Shown here piece after piece: positions 12,197 to 23,001 of a stretch of 64,000 nt of DNA. The notes beneath the pieces were generated by a model. It made no database searches. It was not told the origin of the DNA and saw nothing but the letters and a program-made list of their open reading frames with translations. Source of the stretch: Cadophora sp. MPI-SDFR-AT-0126 (lineage: Eukaryota; Ascomycota; Leotiomycetes; Helotiales; Ploettnerulaceae); NCBI GenBank assembly GCA_020747065.1, contig JAGMVK010000002.1:248001-312000 (forward strand), written 5' to 3'. The translations under genes were made by a program, and so were the position numbers. The stretch's first letter is position 1, and every line of letters starts with the position of its first letter.

Positions 12197-12574
12197 GGTT
12201 ATTTTGATAACATCAATCCTCACATTACTGAGAATTTATTGAATGATGTTTGGAAGTCTTATTTTGTGGAGTGGAAAACAGCTTAACGCCTTGCGGCTGA
12301 CATGCGGTAAGAGACAAGGATACTAACACCGACGTCATGTCAACGACAAGGAGCTCCGTGATCATCCCAAAGTCCAGATAGGGCTTGCAGTTGCACGCAG
12401 CATCGCTGATTGTTAACGAGTCCATTGTTGATCTCAATCGGCTATTTCTCGAAGCGAGGCAAGAAGGGAGCTTCGCGAGCAGTGATTTCTCTCGCCTTTT
12501 TGCATTTATGGGAGCTATCGATCCCACTAGGGTTGCGAATCAGTGCAATTATTGTTCATATATTATGGAGTATC
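12197..12574. other. Intergenic region
   Basis: Upstream side of the arginase-fold gene and 3' flank of the cysteine-rich gene. A minus-strand frame through here has a cysteine motif (ACNC) but no domain or splice support. Confidence 0.4.
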
Positions 12575-13743
12575 CTAGAAGTACATCCCAGCTGCAACCA
12601 ACAAGATGATCAAAAGAAGGCTGACAACGATGACTACTATCTGCTCATATTGTGATCTGAGCGGCCTCGTCCGGTTATACGCGCCTGATGAGGTACTTGT
12701 GGTACTTGGAGCCGCAGATCCAATACCAGTAGGTCCTACGTCTGCACTTCTTATAGTTGGAGTTGGACCTGAAGATTTCCCTCCTTCAGCGACAGAAGTC
12801 GTAGGAATATTGATCGCAGTCCCAGTTGGTGAGAATGCCTTCAAGACATACTGTTTTGTACTTGTACTTATGGTCCAAGAGTACTTCCACCCACTCACAG
12901 GAGTTGATAAATGACCTGACAGATTCGAGAATGATTCGGCGCCTGGCAATGGCAGATTCGAAGGCTGGTAGAGATTCGCAGATGAGAGAGCTTTGTACCC
13001 TATCTCTGAGCAGTCGACTCTTTCGAGGACGGATCCGCAATCGATCCAGAGCTTATCAAACCCGGTCGACTCCTCCGAGGCATTGGAAAAAAGAAAAGTA
13101 AAGTCCGTCTTTGGCCAGGCATCGATTGGACTGCGAGAAGGATTAGCTTGAATTTCAACGTTGAAAGCGGTAGGAATTATGCCTACAATGATACGGTCCT
13201 GCTTGTTGAACAACAGTAGCAATCCAAATCCTCTCTCCTTGAGTCATTTCTCCTGTTATTGATGCATGTATCGTACTGAGATGAGACGTCCACCAAGTCC
13301 TGTTCCATAGACGCAAAATTGCAAGAGCAGACACCTGACCCTTCCGATGGTGCGCGCCAAAACGGCATCGATCCAAGCTCGAAGACAGGATCAAGATAGC
13401 AATCAGACATCAACTGGTAGATCGTCTCTTGATATTCACATCCACAGATCTGAAGTTTTATTAGCGCACCCAGACTGCAAATTAATATGCTACGCACATA
13501 GTTCCAGCAGTAGCTCCCGAAACAATTGAGCATCGCCGCTCGTTTGTGACAAACATATGGACTTCCACGCTCATATGGAGTCAGACAGTCGTTATTCAAA
13601 TCGTTCAGGACATCAGTGCGGCATGGCTCGAACTCCTCGAGAGCAATGCATGAAGTACCATTCAGTAAGCCGCTCTCAGACTTCTGCCCCGCCACAGTCA
13701 CAATGAGTGAACTTGATGCCAGGGTTGCATACGGTAACTGCAT
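12575..13743 (-). CDS. Cysteine-rich secreted or membrane protein, paralogue 1
   Basis: Exons are the complement of 13498-13743, 13187-13449 and 12575-13130, 354 residues. I do not recognise a named family. An N-terminal hydrophobic leader (LASSSLIVTVAGQ) is followed by a cysteine-rich ectodomain with CRTDVLNDLNNDC, NCFGSYCWNY, CGCEYQE and DLDCYCC. Then comes a beta-rich region with PSNLPLPGAES and a Ser/Thr/Pro stalk. The tail ends in a ~24-residue hydrophobic stretch at the very C-terminus (IVVIVVSLLLIILLVAAG), either a membrane anchor or a GPI-attachment signal. Introns lie at positions matching paralogue 2: one just after FGSYCWNY, one after the CYCC motif. The second intron has a weak donor (GTAGGC), chosen because it restores alignment with paralogue 2 (DFTFLF versus DFPYLN). 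A cell-surface role is inferred from topology alone. Confidence 0.72.
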
Positions 13744-14068
13744 TCTGGCTGTATCTAGTATTAAGGACGATGGTTAAATGACTAGGAACGTCAAGATCTG
13801 AAGATTTTCGGCTTTGCATGTGAGCCCGAAAATATTTGTTGCTCATCGATGATTGGGTACCAAAATTTTCTCTAGGGGTCACAGGAGCCGAGGAGGCCAA
13901 CGATGCAGGGGTTCTGAAATTAGTCGTTTGTTTGTGGGTATCTTCCGTGGGCGGCACAGCCAGGCAACCAAAATGGCTAATAGTGTACACAGCTTTCCAC
14001 TCTCGAAATATGGACCAATTTTTGATCCTCAAATGGGACGTATAATCCCTGATTTGTTCACTGTCTTT
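13744..14068. other. Spacer between tandem paralogues
   Basis: About 325 bp separate the start of paralogue 1 from the stop of paralogue 2. It should contain the promoter of paralogue 1. Nothing else recognised. Confidence 0.5.
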
Positions 14069-15236
14069 CTACACCCACAACCCAAGAAATATCTGGAACA
14101 GAACACAAGCAACTGTTCCCTTCACGACTAATTGTCCATCCATACCTCTGTGGCCCCAAGATGTTGATGTAGTTGCGCTCGAAGTTGAAGCCGAGGCTGG
14201 GGCCGTAGGACTGTTTGTGGATGTCCTCGAACCGGCATTACCACTAGAACTAGATCCGGAGCTTGAGACAACATTCGTAGAAGCCGGAAAGTTGATGATC
14301 GTCCCAGTTGGCGAAAAAGCGGTCACTGTCTGTTCGAATCCCGCAGCAGACCAAGTATATGTCCATCCACTAACAGGAGCTGTGACCTGCCCCGCAAGAT
14401 TGGACATAGTCTCTGTTCCTGGAAGCGGGAGGTCAGATGGGAGATAGACTTCGCCTGTGTAAGTGTATCCTAGAGCTTTGCAATTGGCTGTCGGAAGTGT
14501 ATCCTGGCAAGAAAACCAGGTCTCATCGAAACCACTAAGGTTTGATTTCCTCTCATCGTCGTAATTGAGATACGGAAAGTCATATTTGGGACAACTCTCA
14601 ATTGTTCTATTTGCACGAGACTCATCAGTTGTTGTCTTGAGAAATGCGAGGGAGGATCGACTCACGTTAAGAACGAGATGCTCCAGAAACAGCAATTGCA
14701 GTTCCAGCTCGAATTTTTGTCATTAGGATCCGTAACTTCGCCAGTACTGCAAGCTTCATGAGTGGTAGACCAGAGGTTGGCGTTCTCAAGATCGACCGCA
14801 CTGTTGTTGCAACTGCAAGCCCCGGGAGCATCTGCAGGAGCTGGCCAGAAAGGAATCTCGTCACTATTCACAAGATCTGAACCACAGGAGTCGAGTAATA
14901 GCTCAACCAAGTCATTGTATTCGCATCCATACACCTAAATTCCTGTCAGTGACTGTCTTTGATACCAAGATAGTGAATCCCAACCTTGTTCCAGCAAAAT
15001 TGGCCCTCGCAGTTGAGTAGGTACGCATAGTTGAAGCAGAGGCACTCGTTGTATTCGTCTGTATCTCGTTTCAGGCCGCTCGAGCAATTGTCGACCGCAG
15101 CTAGAGTCTCTTTGTTGCAAGCCGCATACTCAGCTGGCGCGACACATAAAGAGGCGTCTCTCTGGCCCATGGGCATCTCCCACGCGGCTACAAGCCCCAG
15201 GAACGCCACAGTCGTGGCTATGGGCGATTTCCGCAT
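14069..15236 (-). CDS. Cysteine-rich secreted or GPI-type protein, paralogue 2
   Basis: Exons are the complement of 14985-15236, 14666-14934 and 14069-14606, 352 residues. The start at 15236 opens with MRKSPIATTVAFLGLVAAW, a good signal peptide; an upstream in-frame ATG at 15275 would bury it. The ectodomain mirrors paralogue 1: CEGQFCWNK, YGCEYND, PFWPAPADAPGACSC, NCNCCFW, GFDETWFSC, PSDLPLPGTETMSNL and APVSGWTYTW. A Ser/Thr-rich stalk leads to a short hydrophobic C-terminus (VACVLFQIFLGLWV), which suits a GPI-attachment signal. Intron positions and phases (0 and 2) match paralogue 1, so the pair arose by tandem duplication. Function unknown; surface-exposed adhesin-like or host-interacting roles are possible but unsupported. 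Confidence 0.75.
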
Positions 15237-15545
15237 GATGTATTGAACTGAAAAAACTGTGTCTGACGTGTACATCTCGACACATGGGGTTCATCATGGT
15301 TTTGTTGCGTGGTCGAGAATTTGTGAGGTTGACTGCCATCGCCAAGCGATCCATATCTCTTCATCTCCGGCACAAACCTAGGGATGCTTTGAGCATCGCT
15401 AATTGGCCAAGTTTGTTTTTTTATATGAAAAACCGGAACGAAAGTCCCAAATCAGCTCAAGAGGCGCGAACATTATCAGGGGCTGGTGGGGCAAACCGTG
15501 ACCTTCCTGTTTAGGCCTCAGAACAACCGAGCCAAGAAATAGGGG
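15237..15545. other. Intergenic region
   Basis: Promoter side of paralogue 2 and 3' flank of the broken frame next to it. No gene seen. Confidence 0.4.
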
Positions 15546-16022
15546 CTAAGACCCTGGCAAGCGAGATTCAAACTGCTGCCATCCGCTTTGTCTTGAAAGG
15601 GGACTGCGTCTCAATAATGTTGTGGCGAATTCAAAAGATTGAAGGCCCTCAGATGAAGTAGTTGTGATTCTTGATGCCGCGGCAGCTCCAGTCCCGGATA
15701 GCTCAGTTGCGATAGTAGCCGATGAGCTCGTGGTAACAACGCTAGTCTGAGCAGTGCTTGAGCTTGAAAATGTCCAGATGAAGTAGAGCTCCTCATCTTT
15801 ATTCCAAAGAACAGATATCGCGGTAATTGCGTGAGACTCAATTCCCTTCGCAACTCTTTCAACATCTGTCCGAGTATAAGACTAAGTGTAGACAGATCTA
15901 GTCGCCAGACTCCAGGCAATTTTGACGATGTCAGTGTGCCGGAATCTGGCCAGAGCGACACTGAGGGGATCGATCCTGATCGTTTTATTATCGCCACTAA
16001 GAATTGCAGAGTTACAGGCAAG
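15546..16022 (-). pseudogene. Broken frame of a Ser/Thr-rich secreted-type protein
   Basis: One minus-strand frame stays open from 16022 to the stop at 15546 except for a single TAG at 15882-15884. The upstream part has NSAILSGDNKTIRIDP and HTDIVKIAWSLATR. Beyond the stop it reads ERVAKGIESHAITAISVLW and ELYFIWTF, then a Ser/Thr-rich stalk. This resembles the membrane-proximal part of fungal secreted proteins with S/T stalks, but the usual C-terminal membrane segment is missing. A good acceptor (ACACTTAG) ends exactly at the TAG, so a spliced gene with an unfound first exon is possible. No convincing start or signal peptide was found upstream. Treated as a fragment. Confidence 0.35.
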
Positions 16023-16216
16023 TCAAGAGGATAAACGATAACAGAGCGCAGACAGATGTGAAGAGGTGAGCAGAGTTACTAACGAATCCACAGATGCAAA
16101 GGCGGAATTAAAACGGAGGCAAAATCGAATGGACATTCAGCAATCATGATATTTTAAAAGATACGAAATGGAGGCGAGCTATCTAGTAAGGAAGTCTGTT
16201 GACGAACGCGATACAC

Positions 16217-17866
16217 TCAAAGCTCTCCATGTTGAGCTTGTTCAGCTTCCATTCTAGCTTTCTCCTTCTTGGCCTTCTGGATATCCATCGACATCTTGAC
16301 AGGTCGGACACCAGGAGTCTCGAAGACAGCGTCCATCTCCTCAAGCGTCAAGCCATGGGTTTCGGGGAAGATGAAGTATGAAAGCACGAGTTGGATAGAG
16401 TTGTAAACAATATAGACAACCCAGATCTTGTACCCGATTTTGTTGATACCGACAGAAATTCCGTAATTGTTGACAGTTCCAGCGGCTCCCTGAATGAGTC
16501 CATACAAAGCCATACCCTTGGCTCTGAGATGCAAGGAGAGAAGCTCGACTGGGTAGAGATTGTGCATGGTTGCGATAAGTGTAGCGGAACAGGCCTGGAA
16601 GACGAAAATCCAGACAACGGTGAGGGCAGCTTGGACGTTTGATTCGTGGAGAGTGTATTGCCAGGAGGTGATTGTAGCGCATGTCTGCAAGATGATGAAT
16701 GTGATAAGACCAGCGAAGATCAGGGTTCGACGCTTGAATTTGTCGATAATGAGGGAACCGAACACAGTGAAGACGAAATACACCGCAGTTGACCCAAAGT
16801 TGAAGCCGAGCTGCTGCATGGAATTATCGATGCCGATGGTTTGCAGAGCAGGAACAAGATATTGGCCAATGATACCACCACCATTCCATTGTTGGAAAAT
16901 CGAGTAAAGGACCAAGACGAGGACTCTGTATCGTGCACCTCGCTTGAAGAAGGCTCTGAAATCCCAAACCTCACGATTCTTTGGTGTGTGTGCCAAAGAC
17001 TCTTCGATTTGTTGAACGACGACTCCCACAAGCGGGTGGTCAGGGTTATTGCCTTCCGTAGTGTGGTAGCGAGCGATCATCTTCTTAGCTTGCTCCTTCT
17101 TCCCCTTCATGATAAGATATCTTGGACTTTCCGGGGCGATGAAGTAGATAGTAGAGCAGACAATCGCAGGGAAAAGTGCCTCCAAAAGTAGTGGGATTCT
17201 CCAGCCCCAATTTCCATCCATCTTATTGAATCCAAGCAAAGCAGCGTTCATACCAAGACTGCCAATCTGAAAACAAGCGCCAAAGAGTCCAACAAGGAGA
17301 CCACGAAGATGAGCTGGTGTAACTTCGCCCATGTACTGAGGAGCCGACATAAGAGCTGAACCGAACCCAAGGAAGAATCGGCCAGCCATAAACATGGGGA
17401 GGTTGACTGCGAGACCTTGCAAAAGTGCGGACATAATGACGATGGCGTTTCCAAGGAAGTTGATGCCTCGACGTCCGATCACATCTGACAGCGCGAGGAA
17501 AGGCGCACCACAGACAGTTCCAATTGTCATCAGAGCATTGATTGTGCCAAAAGTAGCTCCACTTGTACCAAAACCAAAGTAATCATGCCACGCTGGGTAT
17601 GCATTGATACCCCCAATGACTGCCCAGTCAATTCCGTATCCAGCTTGGTTGCAGCCCATGACGAACATGATAAGGCAAAGGCGGAAGCCGGTCCATGATT
17701 TGAATCGTAGAGACTCCTGAGATAGACCAAAGACATCCTCCTCAGTGAGACGAGCAATAACTACTTCTTCGACGTGATCGGGGGATGTCTTGAGGTCGGC
17801 AAGATAGTCATTGTTGGTCTCAGTTCTGCCGAGGTCGTCGGCGTTATCATTGTATCGAGCCGCCAT
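16217..17866 (-). CDS. MFS sugar/H+ symporter (sugar porter family)
   Basis: Intronless, 549 residues from the start at 17866 (MAARYNDNADD); an in-frame ATG 19 codons upstream is less likely. Sugar-porter landmarks: a long polar N-terminus, SDVIGRRGINFLGN after TM2-3, AGRFFLGFGSALMSAP (TM4), PAHLRGLLVGL, PESPRYLIMKGK before the central loop, QQWNGGGIIGQYL (the Q-Q sugar-binding region in TM7), DKFKRR, and the terminal PETHGLTLEEMD. Twelve membrane spans are readily counted. It belongs to the lactose/hexose-permease-like branch of fungal porters; the transported sugar is not readable from sequence. Divergence from the GH95 fucosidase across 665 bp suggests it may import a sugar released by that enzyme, possibly L-fucose or an oligosaccharide. 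Confidence 0.92.
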   Translation of the reverse strand: MAARYNDNADDLGRTETNNDYLADLKTSPDHVEEVVIARLTEEDVFGLSQESLRFKSWTGFRLCLIMFVMGCNQAGYGIDWAVIGGINAYPAWHDYFGFGTSGATFGTINALMTIGTVCGAPFLALSDVIGRRGINFLGNAIVIMSALLQGLAVNLPMFMAGRFFLGFGSALMSAPQYMGEVTPAHLRGLLVGLFGACFQIGSLGMNAALLGFNKMDGNWGWRIPLLLEALFPAIVCSTIYFIAPESPRYLIMKGKKEQAKKMIARYHTTEGNNPDHPLVGVVVQQIEESLAHTPKNREVWDFRAFFKRGARYRVLVLVLYSIFQQWNGGGIIGQYLVPALQTIGIDNSMQQLGFNFGSTAVYFVFTVFGSLIIDKFKRRTLIFAGLITFIILQTCATITSWQYTLHESNVQAALTVVWIFVFQACSATLIATMHNLYPVELLSLHLRAKGMALYGLIQGAAGTVNNYGISVGINKIGYKIWVVYIVYNSIQLVLSYFIFPETHGLTLEEMDAVFETPGVRPVKMSMDIQKAKKEKARMEAEQAQHGEL

Positions 17867-18531
17867 GATGGAGGTGTGTGAACAACTTGAACCGAACTTC
17901 TGACGAGGAGAAAGTTCGTTCAAAGGGTCTTTATGCTGGCGACACTAAGATCCAGATATCTGGTACGTCCACCCCCGCATCCCCAGACCCCACCACCTTC
18001 GCGAATCAGTCGAGCAATGGAATTTCGGTCCTGCCAGCCGTCGATAGCAAGCTGCATGCAGATTGTCCCCGCACATCCCCAGAACTAAAATCCCCACAAG
18101 AAGGGGAGGATGTGAATGTTGTTCGGGATTTGGCTGAGGCCGCATGTTGATTGGTGGATTTTCAACTCCTCTTCCGTGCCTAGGCCAAAGAGGCTCCCGA
18201 ATTCACACATCAGGTCAAAATGAACGAACATGAAATCGACTGTGCCACACGAACTCTTCGAAAAGTGGGTGTAGTATGGTACGATAGGCAAAAGTCTGCA
18301 GATCTCGTCCAAAGTTGTTGGTCTGGATATTGTGCTCAACGTGAAATGCATCCAGCCCCCGAAGCCCTCGAGTTTGTCTGCAACCACTTTGATAGGTTCA
18401 TTTGGTCCCGATCAAATTCCAGTACCAAGGACAGAAAAGGTCTTCCCTGGCACTATCACATCCCTTGATAGGAAGCGCGTCAAGGTCGCTGGACATTGAC
18501 CCGATCGTTCAAGAACTGAATATCAAGAAAC
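17867..18531. promoter_or_regulatory. Shared divergent promoter, MFS porter / GH95
   Basis: 665 bp between two divergent start codons (MFS at 17866, GH95 at 18532), so it must carry both promoters. No operator was identified with confidence. Short open frames here have no domain. Confidence 0.55.
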
Positions 18532-20806
18532 ATGGCAAACACACTCCGATACACAACACCTGCATCGGAATGGTCACAAGCGCTCCCGATCGGCAATGGC
18601 CGACTAGGCGCAATGGTTTATGGGCGAACGACAATGGAATTACTGCAATTGAATGAGAATTCGGTTTGGTATGGAGGACCGCAAGATCGAACGCCTCGCG
18701 ACGCGTTCAAGAGCTTACCTCGGCTCCGAGAGTTGATCCGGTCCGAACAACATCAACAAGCGGAGGACCTCGTCCGAAAAGCATTCTTTGCTACGCCGCA
18801 CAGCCAGCGCCACTACGAGCCTCTAGGCACACTCACGCTCGAGTTTGGTCATGCAGAGGATGCGGTGACAAATTATCGAAGAGAGTTGGACTTGGAGACT
18901 GCTATCACAAGTGTGGGGTATGAACACAGCGGCGTATCGTTCAGACGCGAGGTTTTTGCAAGTCAGCCAGATAATGTTTTGGTTTTGAAACTGGAATCTT
19001 CGGTGGAGAGTCAATTCACTCTAAGGCTGACACGAGTGAGTGAGAGGGAGTACGAAACCAATGAGTTCGTGGATTCGATTGTGGCGGGAGAAGATGGAAC
19101 AATCATCATGCATGCCACCCCAGGTGGGCGAGGAAGCAACAAATTGTGTTGTGTCGTGAAGGTGAAATGTGAAGATGATGGACTTGTTGAAGTCGTAGGA
19201 GGCTGTCTTGTGGTTGACTCCCAAAAGACTACTATTGTCATCTCTGCTCAAACCACATTTCGATGCAATGACGTTGAATCTGCTGCACTAGGAGATGCGA
19301 TCCGAGCACTTGATGAGAAAGCCCTTCGGGAAAATCATGTTGCAAACTACAGTGCATTATATTCACGCATGGACCTCCATCTAGGTAAGAACATTTCAGA
19401 TCTACCAACCGACCAAAGATTGCTTGGAGCTCCAGATGGAAGTCTCATCGCACTGTACCACAACTATGGTCGCTACCTTCTCGTTTCATGCAGCCGTCCG
19501 GGTTTCAAAGCCCTTCCAGCCACACTCCAAGGAATCTGGAACCCCTCCTTCCAACCAGCTTGGGGAAGCAAGTACACCATCAATATCAATACGCAAATGA
19601 ATTATTGGCCCGCTAATCTTTGCAACCTTTCTGAGTGCGAAACGCCCCTTTTTGACCTGCTTGAAAGGATGGCAGTCCGTGGGAGGAAGACTGCCGAGAC
19701 TATGTATGGCTGTCGAGGATGGTGTGCTCACCACAATACGGACATATGGGCAGATACTGACCCTCAAGATCGCTGGATGCCTGCAACTGGTGAATAGACT
19801 TTTCATTGTGTCATTTCTCTGCTGACGGATTTCAGTCTGGCCACTCGCTGGCGCTTGGCTGTGCTACCATATCTGGGAGAATTATCAGTTTCTTGGGAAT
19901 AGAGACTTTCTGAAACGGATGTTTCCCGTTCTGCGAGGATCTGTTGAATTCTTGGTCGATTTCCTTATTGAGGATTCCACTGGAAATTATCTTGTCACGA
20001 GCCCATCTCTGTCACCGGAAAACACATTTCTAAGCGAAAGTAACGCACAGGGAGTTCTCTGTGAGGGCTCAACAATCGACATCCAGATTGTTCGCGCAGT
20101 ATTCTCTGCCTTCATAGACACTGTCTCGGAGTTGAAGATCTCTGATGATCTCCTGCCACAAATTGTGACTGCTTGCCAGAGACTCCCACCAATGTCAATT
20201 GGTTCCTTCGGCCAGCTTCAAGAATGGCAGAACGACTACAAGGAACACGAGCCAGGTCACAGACACACTTCCCATCTCTGGGCTCTGCATCCCGGGAATG
20301 AAATAAATTCAAGCAAAACGCCGTTACTGGCGGCAGCGAGTGCAGTAGTCCTTCGGCACCGTGCTGAGCATGGAGGTGGGCATACAGGATGGAGCAGAGC
20401 TTGGTTAATTAATCTGCACGCTCGATTAGGCGATGCTGAGGGTTGTTTGGAACATATCAGACGCCTCCTAAAGGATTCTACGCTCCCGAATATGCTGGAT
20501 AATCACCCTCCTTTTCAGATCGATGGCAATTTTGGTGGGTGTGCGGGCATTATCGAGATGCTGGTTCAGAGTCATGATGGATATATTCAATTGCTTCCAG
20601 CTTGCCCACAGGAATGGAGTCATGGACATTTGAAGGGAGTGAGGGCGAGAGGTGGCTTTCAGATTGATTTTGAGTGGGAAGATGGAGTCGTCAAGGGGCC
20701 AGTTATTGTCAAGTCTTTCCTTGGGAAGGACGGGATTCTGCAGTTTCCTGGAGGAAAGAGAGTAAACTTCACCGGTGCAGGCGTACATTCAATCTCTTCT
20801 ACGTAG
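18532..20806 (+). CDS. GH95 alpha-L-fucosidase
   Basis: Exons 18532-19789 and 19836-20806 (one intron, GTGAAT..TTCAG) give 742 residues. Family landmarks: [21 protein letters not shown] near the N-terminus, [54 protein letters not shown] (the asparagines that activate the catalytic water), [49 protein letters not shown] and [15 protein letters not shown] (catalytic-site Asp region). The enzyme cleaves alpha-1,2-linked L-fucose by inversion, for example from xyloglucan or glycan side chains. No clear signal peptide follows MANTLRY, so it may act inside the cell on imported oligosaccharides, which fits the divergent sugar porter. The stop codon lies only 30 bp from the GH1 stop. Confidence 0.92.
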
Positions 20807-20836
20807 ATTAACTGCCACTGATATAGAGGTTATTTT

Positions 20837-22355
20837 TCACGACTTGATCATAAGCTGAAAGAGCTCTTTGATCACAGTCGCTGATTTCTTTGGGTATCGC
20901 TTCTTTTCTTTTGACTCGAAATCCACAAAAGTCACTCCAAAACGATCCGAATATCCTGCAGCCCATTCTATCACAGGTCAGCAACGATGGGGTCTTCTGA
21001 GGAAATCAAGACTCACCCCAGTTATCCGTAAACGTCCAGGCAAAATAGCTCCTCACATCCACACCATCCTCCTTCACCGCTCGTCCAATGGATTCGATAT
21101 ACCCCTCAAAGAACTCGATTCTGAATTTATCGTCCAAAACATTTTCGCTTGGCTCAGTCTCCCCCTTCGCCGTCGTTCCATTCTCGGTTATGTAAATGGG
21201 CACACCATACCTCTTCCAAATCCAATTGAGCAGCAATCTGAACCCTCCAGGTGCAGTTCTCAACCAATACGTATCACTCTCCGGACCTCTCGACACACCC
21301 TCGCAATTTGTATCCAACTTCTCCACATTGCCAGAATGGTCATCGATATGTGGCGGCTCATCGCGGTGACGGACAAAAAATGTTGTATAACTATTCATGC
21401 CATAGAAATCCGAACTTCCAAGCACGAGTTTCGACTCTTCTGATGTGAATTTTGGGAGGCGGTTTCCGAGTTGGGCTCGCATCGAGGCGGGATAATTGCC
21501 TGTTTTGTGGACAGGGTCTGCGTACCACGCTATTTCAAACTCGAGGGCTCTCTGAGCGGCCGCGACATCAAGAGGGTCTTTTGCATCCCAGGGCAAAGAG
21601 AAGTTGCCGTGAAGCGTAATGCCGATCATGCCTTTCTGCTCTGGTTGGTACTTTTCGCGATAGAGCTTGACAGCGTATGCGTGTGAAACCAACTCGGTGT
21701 GTCCAACGGTGAAGGGCTCAGTTGAAGAATCCCCTTCCTCGTTAAGTTCGCGGTTCGAGGATCGGGCTGGAGCGTGGACGCCGGCTGCATAGCCTGCTAA
21801 AGTGTAGACTCCAGGCTCGTTGTAGGTGATCCAGTGCTTGACTCTGTCTCCGAATCTCTCGAAGCAGACCCCAGCATACCGAACGAAATCTGGAGTATAA
21901 GCATCTTTGTTCAACATGCCGCCATATCGATCTTCCAAAGATTGTGGAATGTCCCAATGGAAAAGTGTGACAAATGGTGTGATTCCGTTCGCCAATAATT
22001 CATCAATCAGCCCGTTATAGTAATCGATGCCCTTCTCATTCACTGGATCGTCCTTTCCACCTAGCGGAATTATCCTCGTCCATGATAATGAAAACCGATA
22101 CCCTGTTACTCCGTATGACTTCATGAGCGCAACATCCTCTTTCGTTTTATAGTAACTGAGAACTGCATCATCGGGTGTGCTGCCGTCTTTGACTTTGCCA
22201 GGCGTGTGTGCGAATTTGTCCCAGATCGATTCGCCCTTCCCATCGACGTTCCAGGCTCCTTCAACTTGAGTTGCGGCTGTTGCGTAACCCCAGTAGAAAT
22301 CAGGTCTGAGGACGCCTTTGAGGTCTTTGACCTTTTCTGCCGTCTGGGGATTCAT
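20837..22355 (-). CDS. GH1 beta-glucosidase/beta-glycosidase
   Basis: Exons are the complement of 21017-22355 and 20837-20967 (intron GTGAGT..GATAG), 489 residues. The start at 22355 (MNPQTAEK) is preferred over an upstream in-frame ATG that would add a long non-homologous leader. GH1 signatures: DFYWGYATAATQVEGAW at the N-terminus, TLFHWDIPQSLEDRYGG, TYNEPG with acid/base Glu180, YGMNSYTTFFV, YITENGT with nucleophile Glu391, and SYFAWTFTDNWEW across the splice junction. No signal peptide, as usual for intracellular fungal GH1 enzymes acting on cellobiose, other beta-glucosides or galactosides. Tail to tail with GH95 and next to a sugar porter, suggesting intracellular breakdown of imported oligosaccharides. 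Confidence 0.92.
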
Positions 22356-23001
22356 GACTAGAGGAATTTTGATGACAATCCGGTAGTAACCACTTGAAAA
22401 TTTTCGATGGATTGAGATACTATTCAGAGGCTTCAATCTGCCAGCACTATGCACAACGAACGCGACTACTAGAACGATGTCAACTTTGACGTCGCGTCAG
22501 TTCATCTCGTGTCAAAAGCTCCCGAGGCCGAAGGATCACCAGCTCCGCCTCGTCTCCTGTACAGTCCACCTTCAAGAACCAGGGTAGCTTTCACATTCGG
22601 CTCCTGGACCGACGGCTGAAATGGATAAACGGATGGATGAAAAGCTAGCTGCAGATCACAATAATTGAAAAGCTCATTGGCGGAATTTGTCGTGGAGGAG
22701 TGCATATGCAGGACAATAGCCTGAATAATAATCACGTGGAGTACCCCGCTACCCCCACTTCTAGCTTTCGCCTCAGCGTCACTGCTCCGATGTGTTGGAA
22801 TGCTCGAAGATTATGACTCCGCCTGACTTACAGCTACTAGTAATATTGTTGTGCTGCTGATTGTGCCTCTGTGACGCATGGGTGATACCTTCTCGCAGCT
22901 AAGTGAATCTCGTCAAAGAGTTTCTTGAGGACAGCGAGGAAACCATCCGTACAACGAAAGCGAGAGGTTCCCGAAACTTGGCAATTCAAGGAAGATTGCA
23001 G
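22356..23001. promoter_or_regulatory. Divergent promoter region, GH1 / SGNH esterase
   Basis: About 646 bp between the GH1 start and the likely start of the esterase. It should drive both genes. No specific sites identified. Confidence 0.45.
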
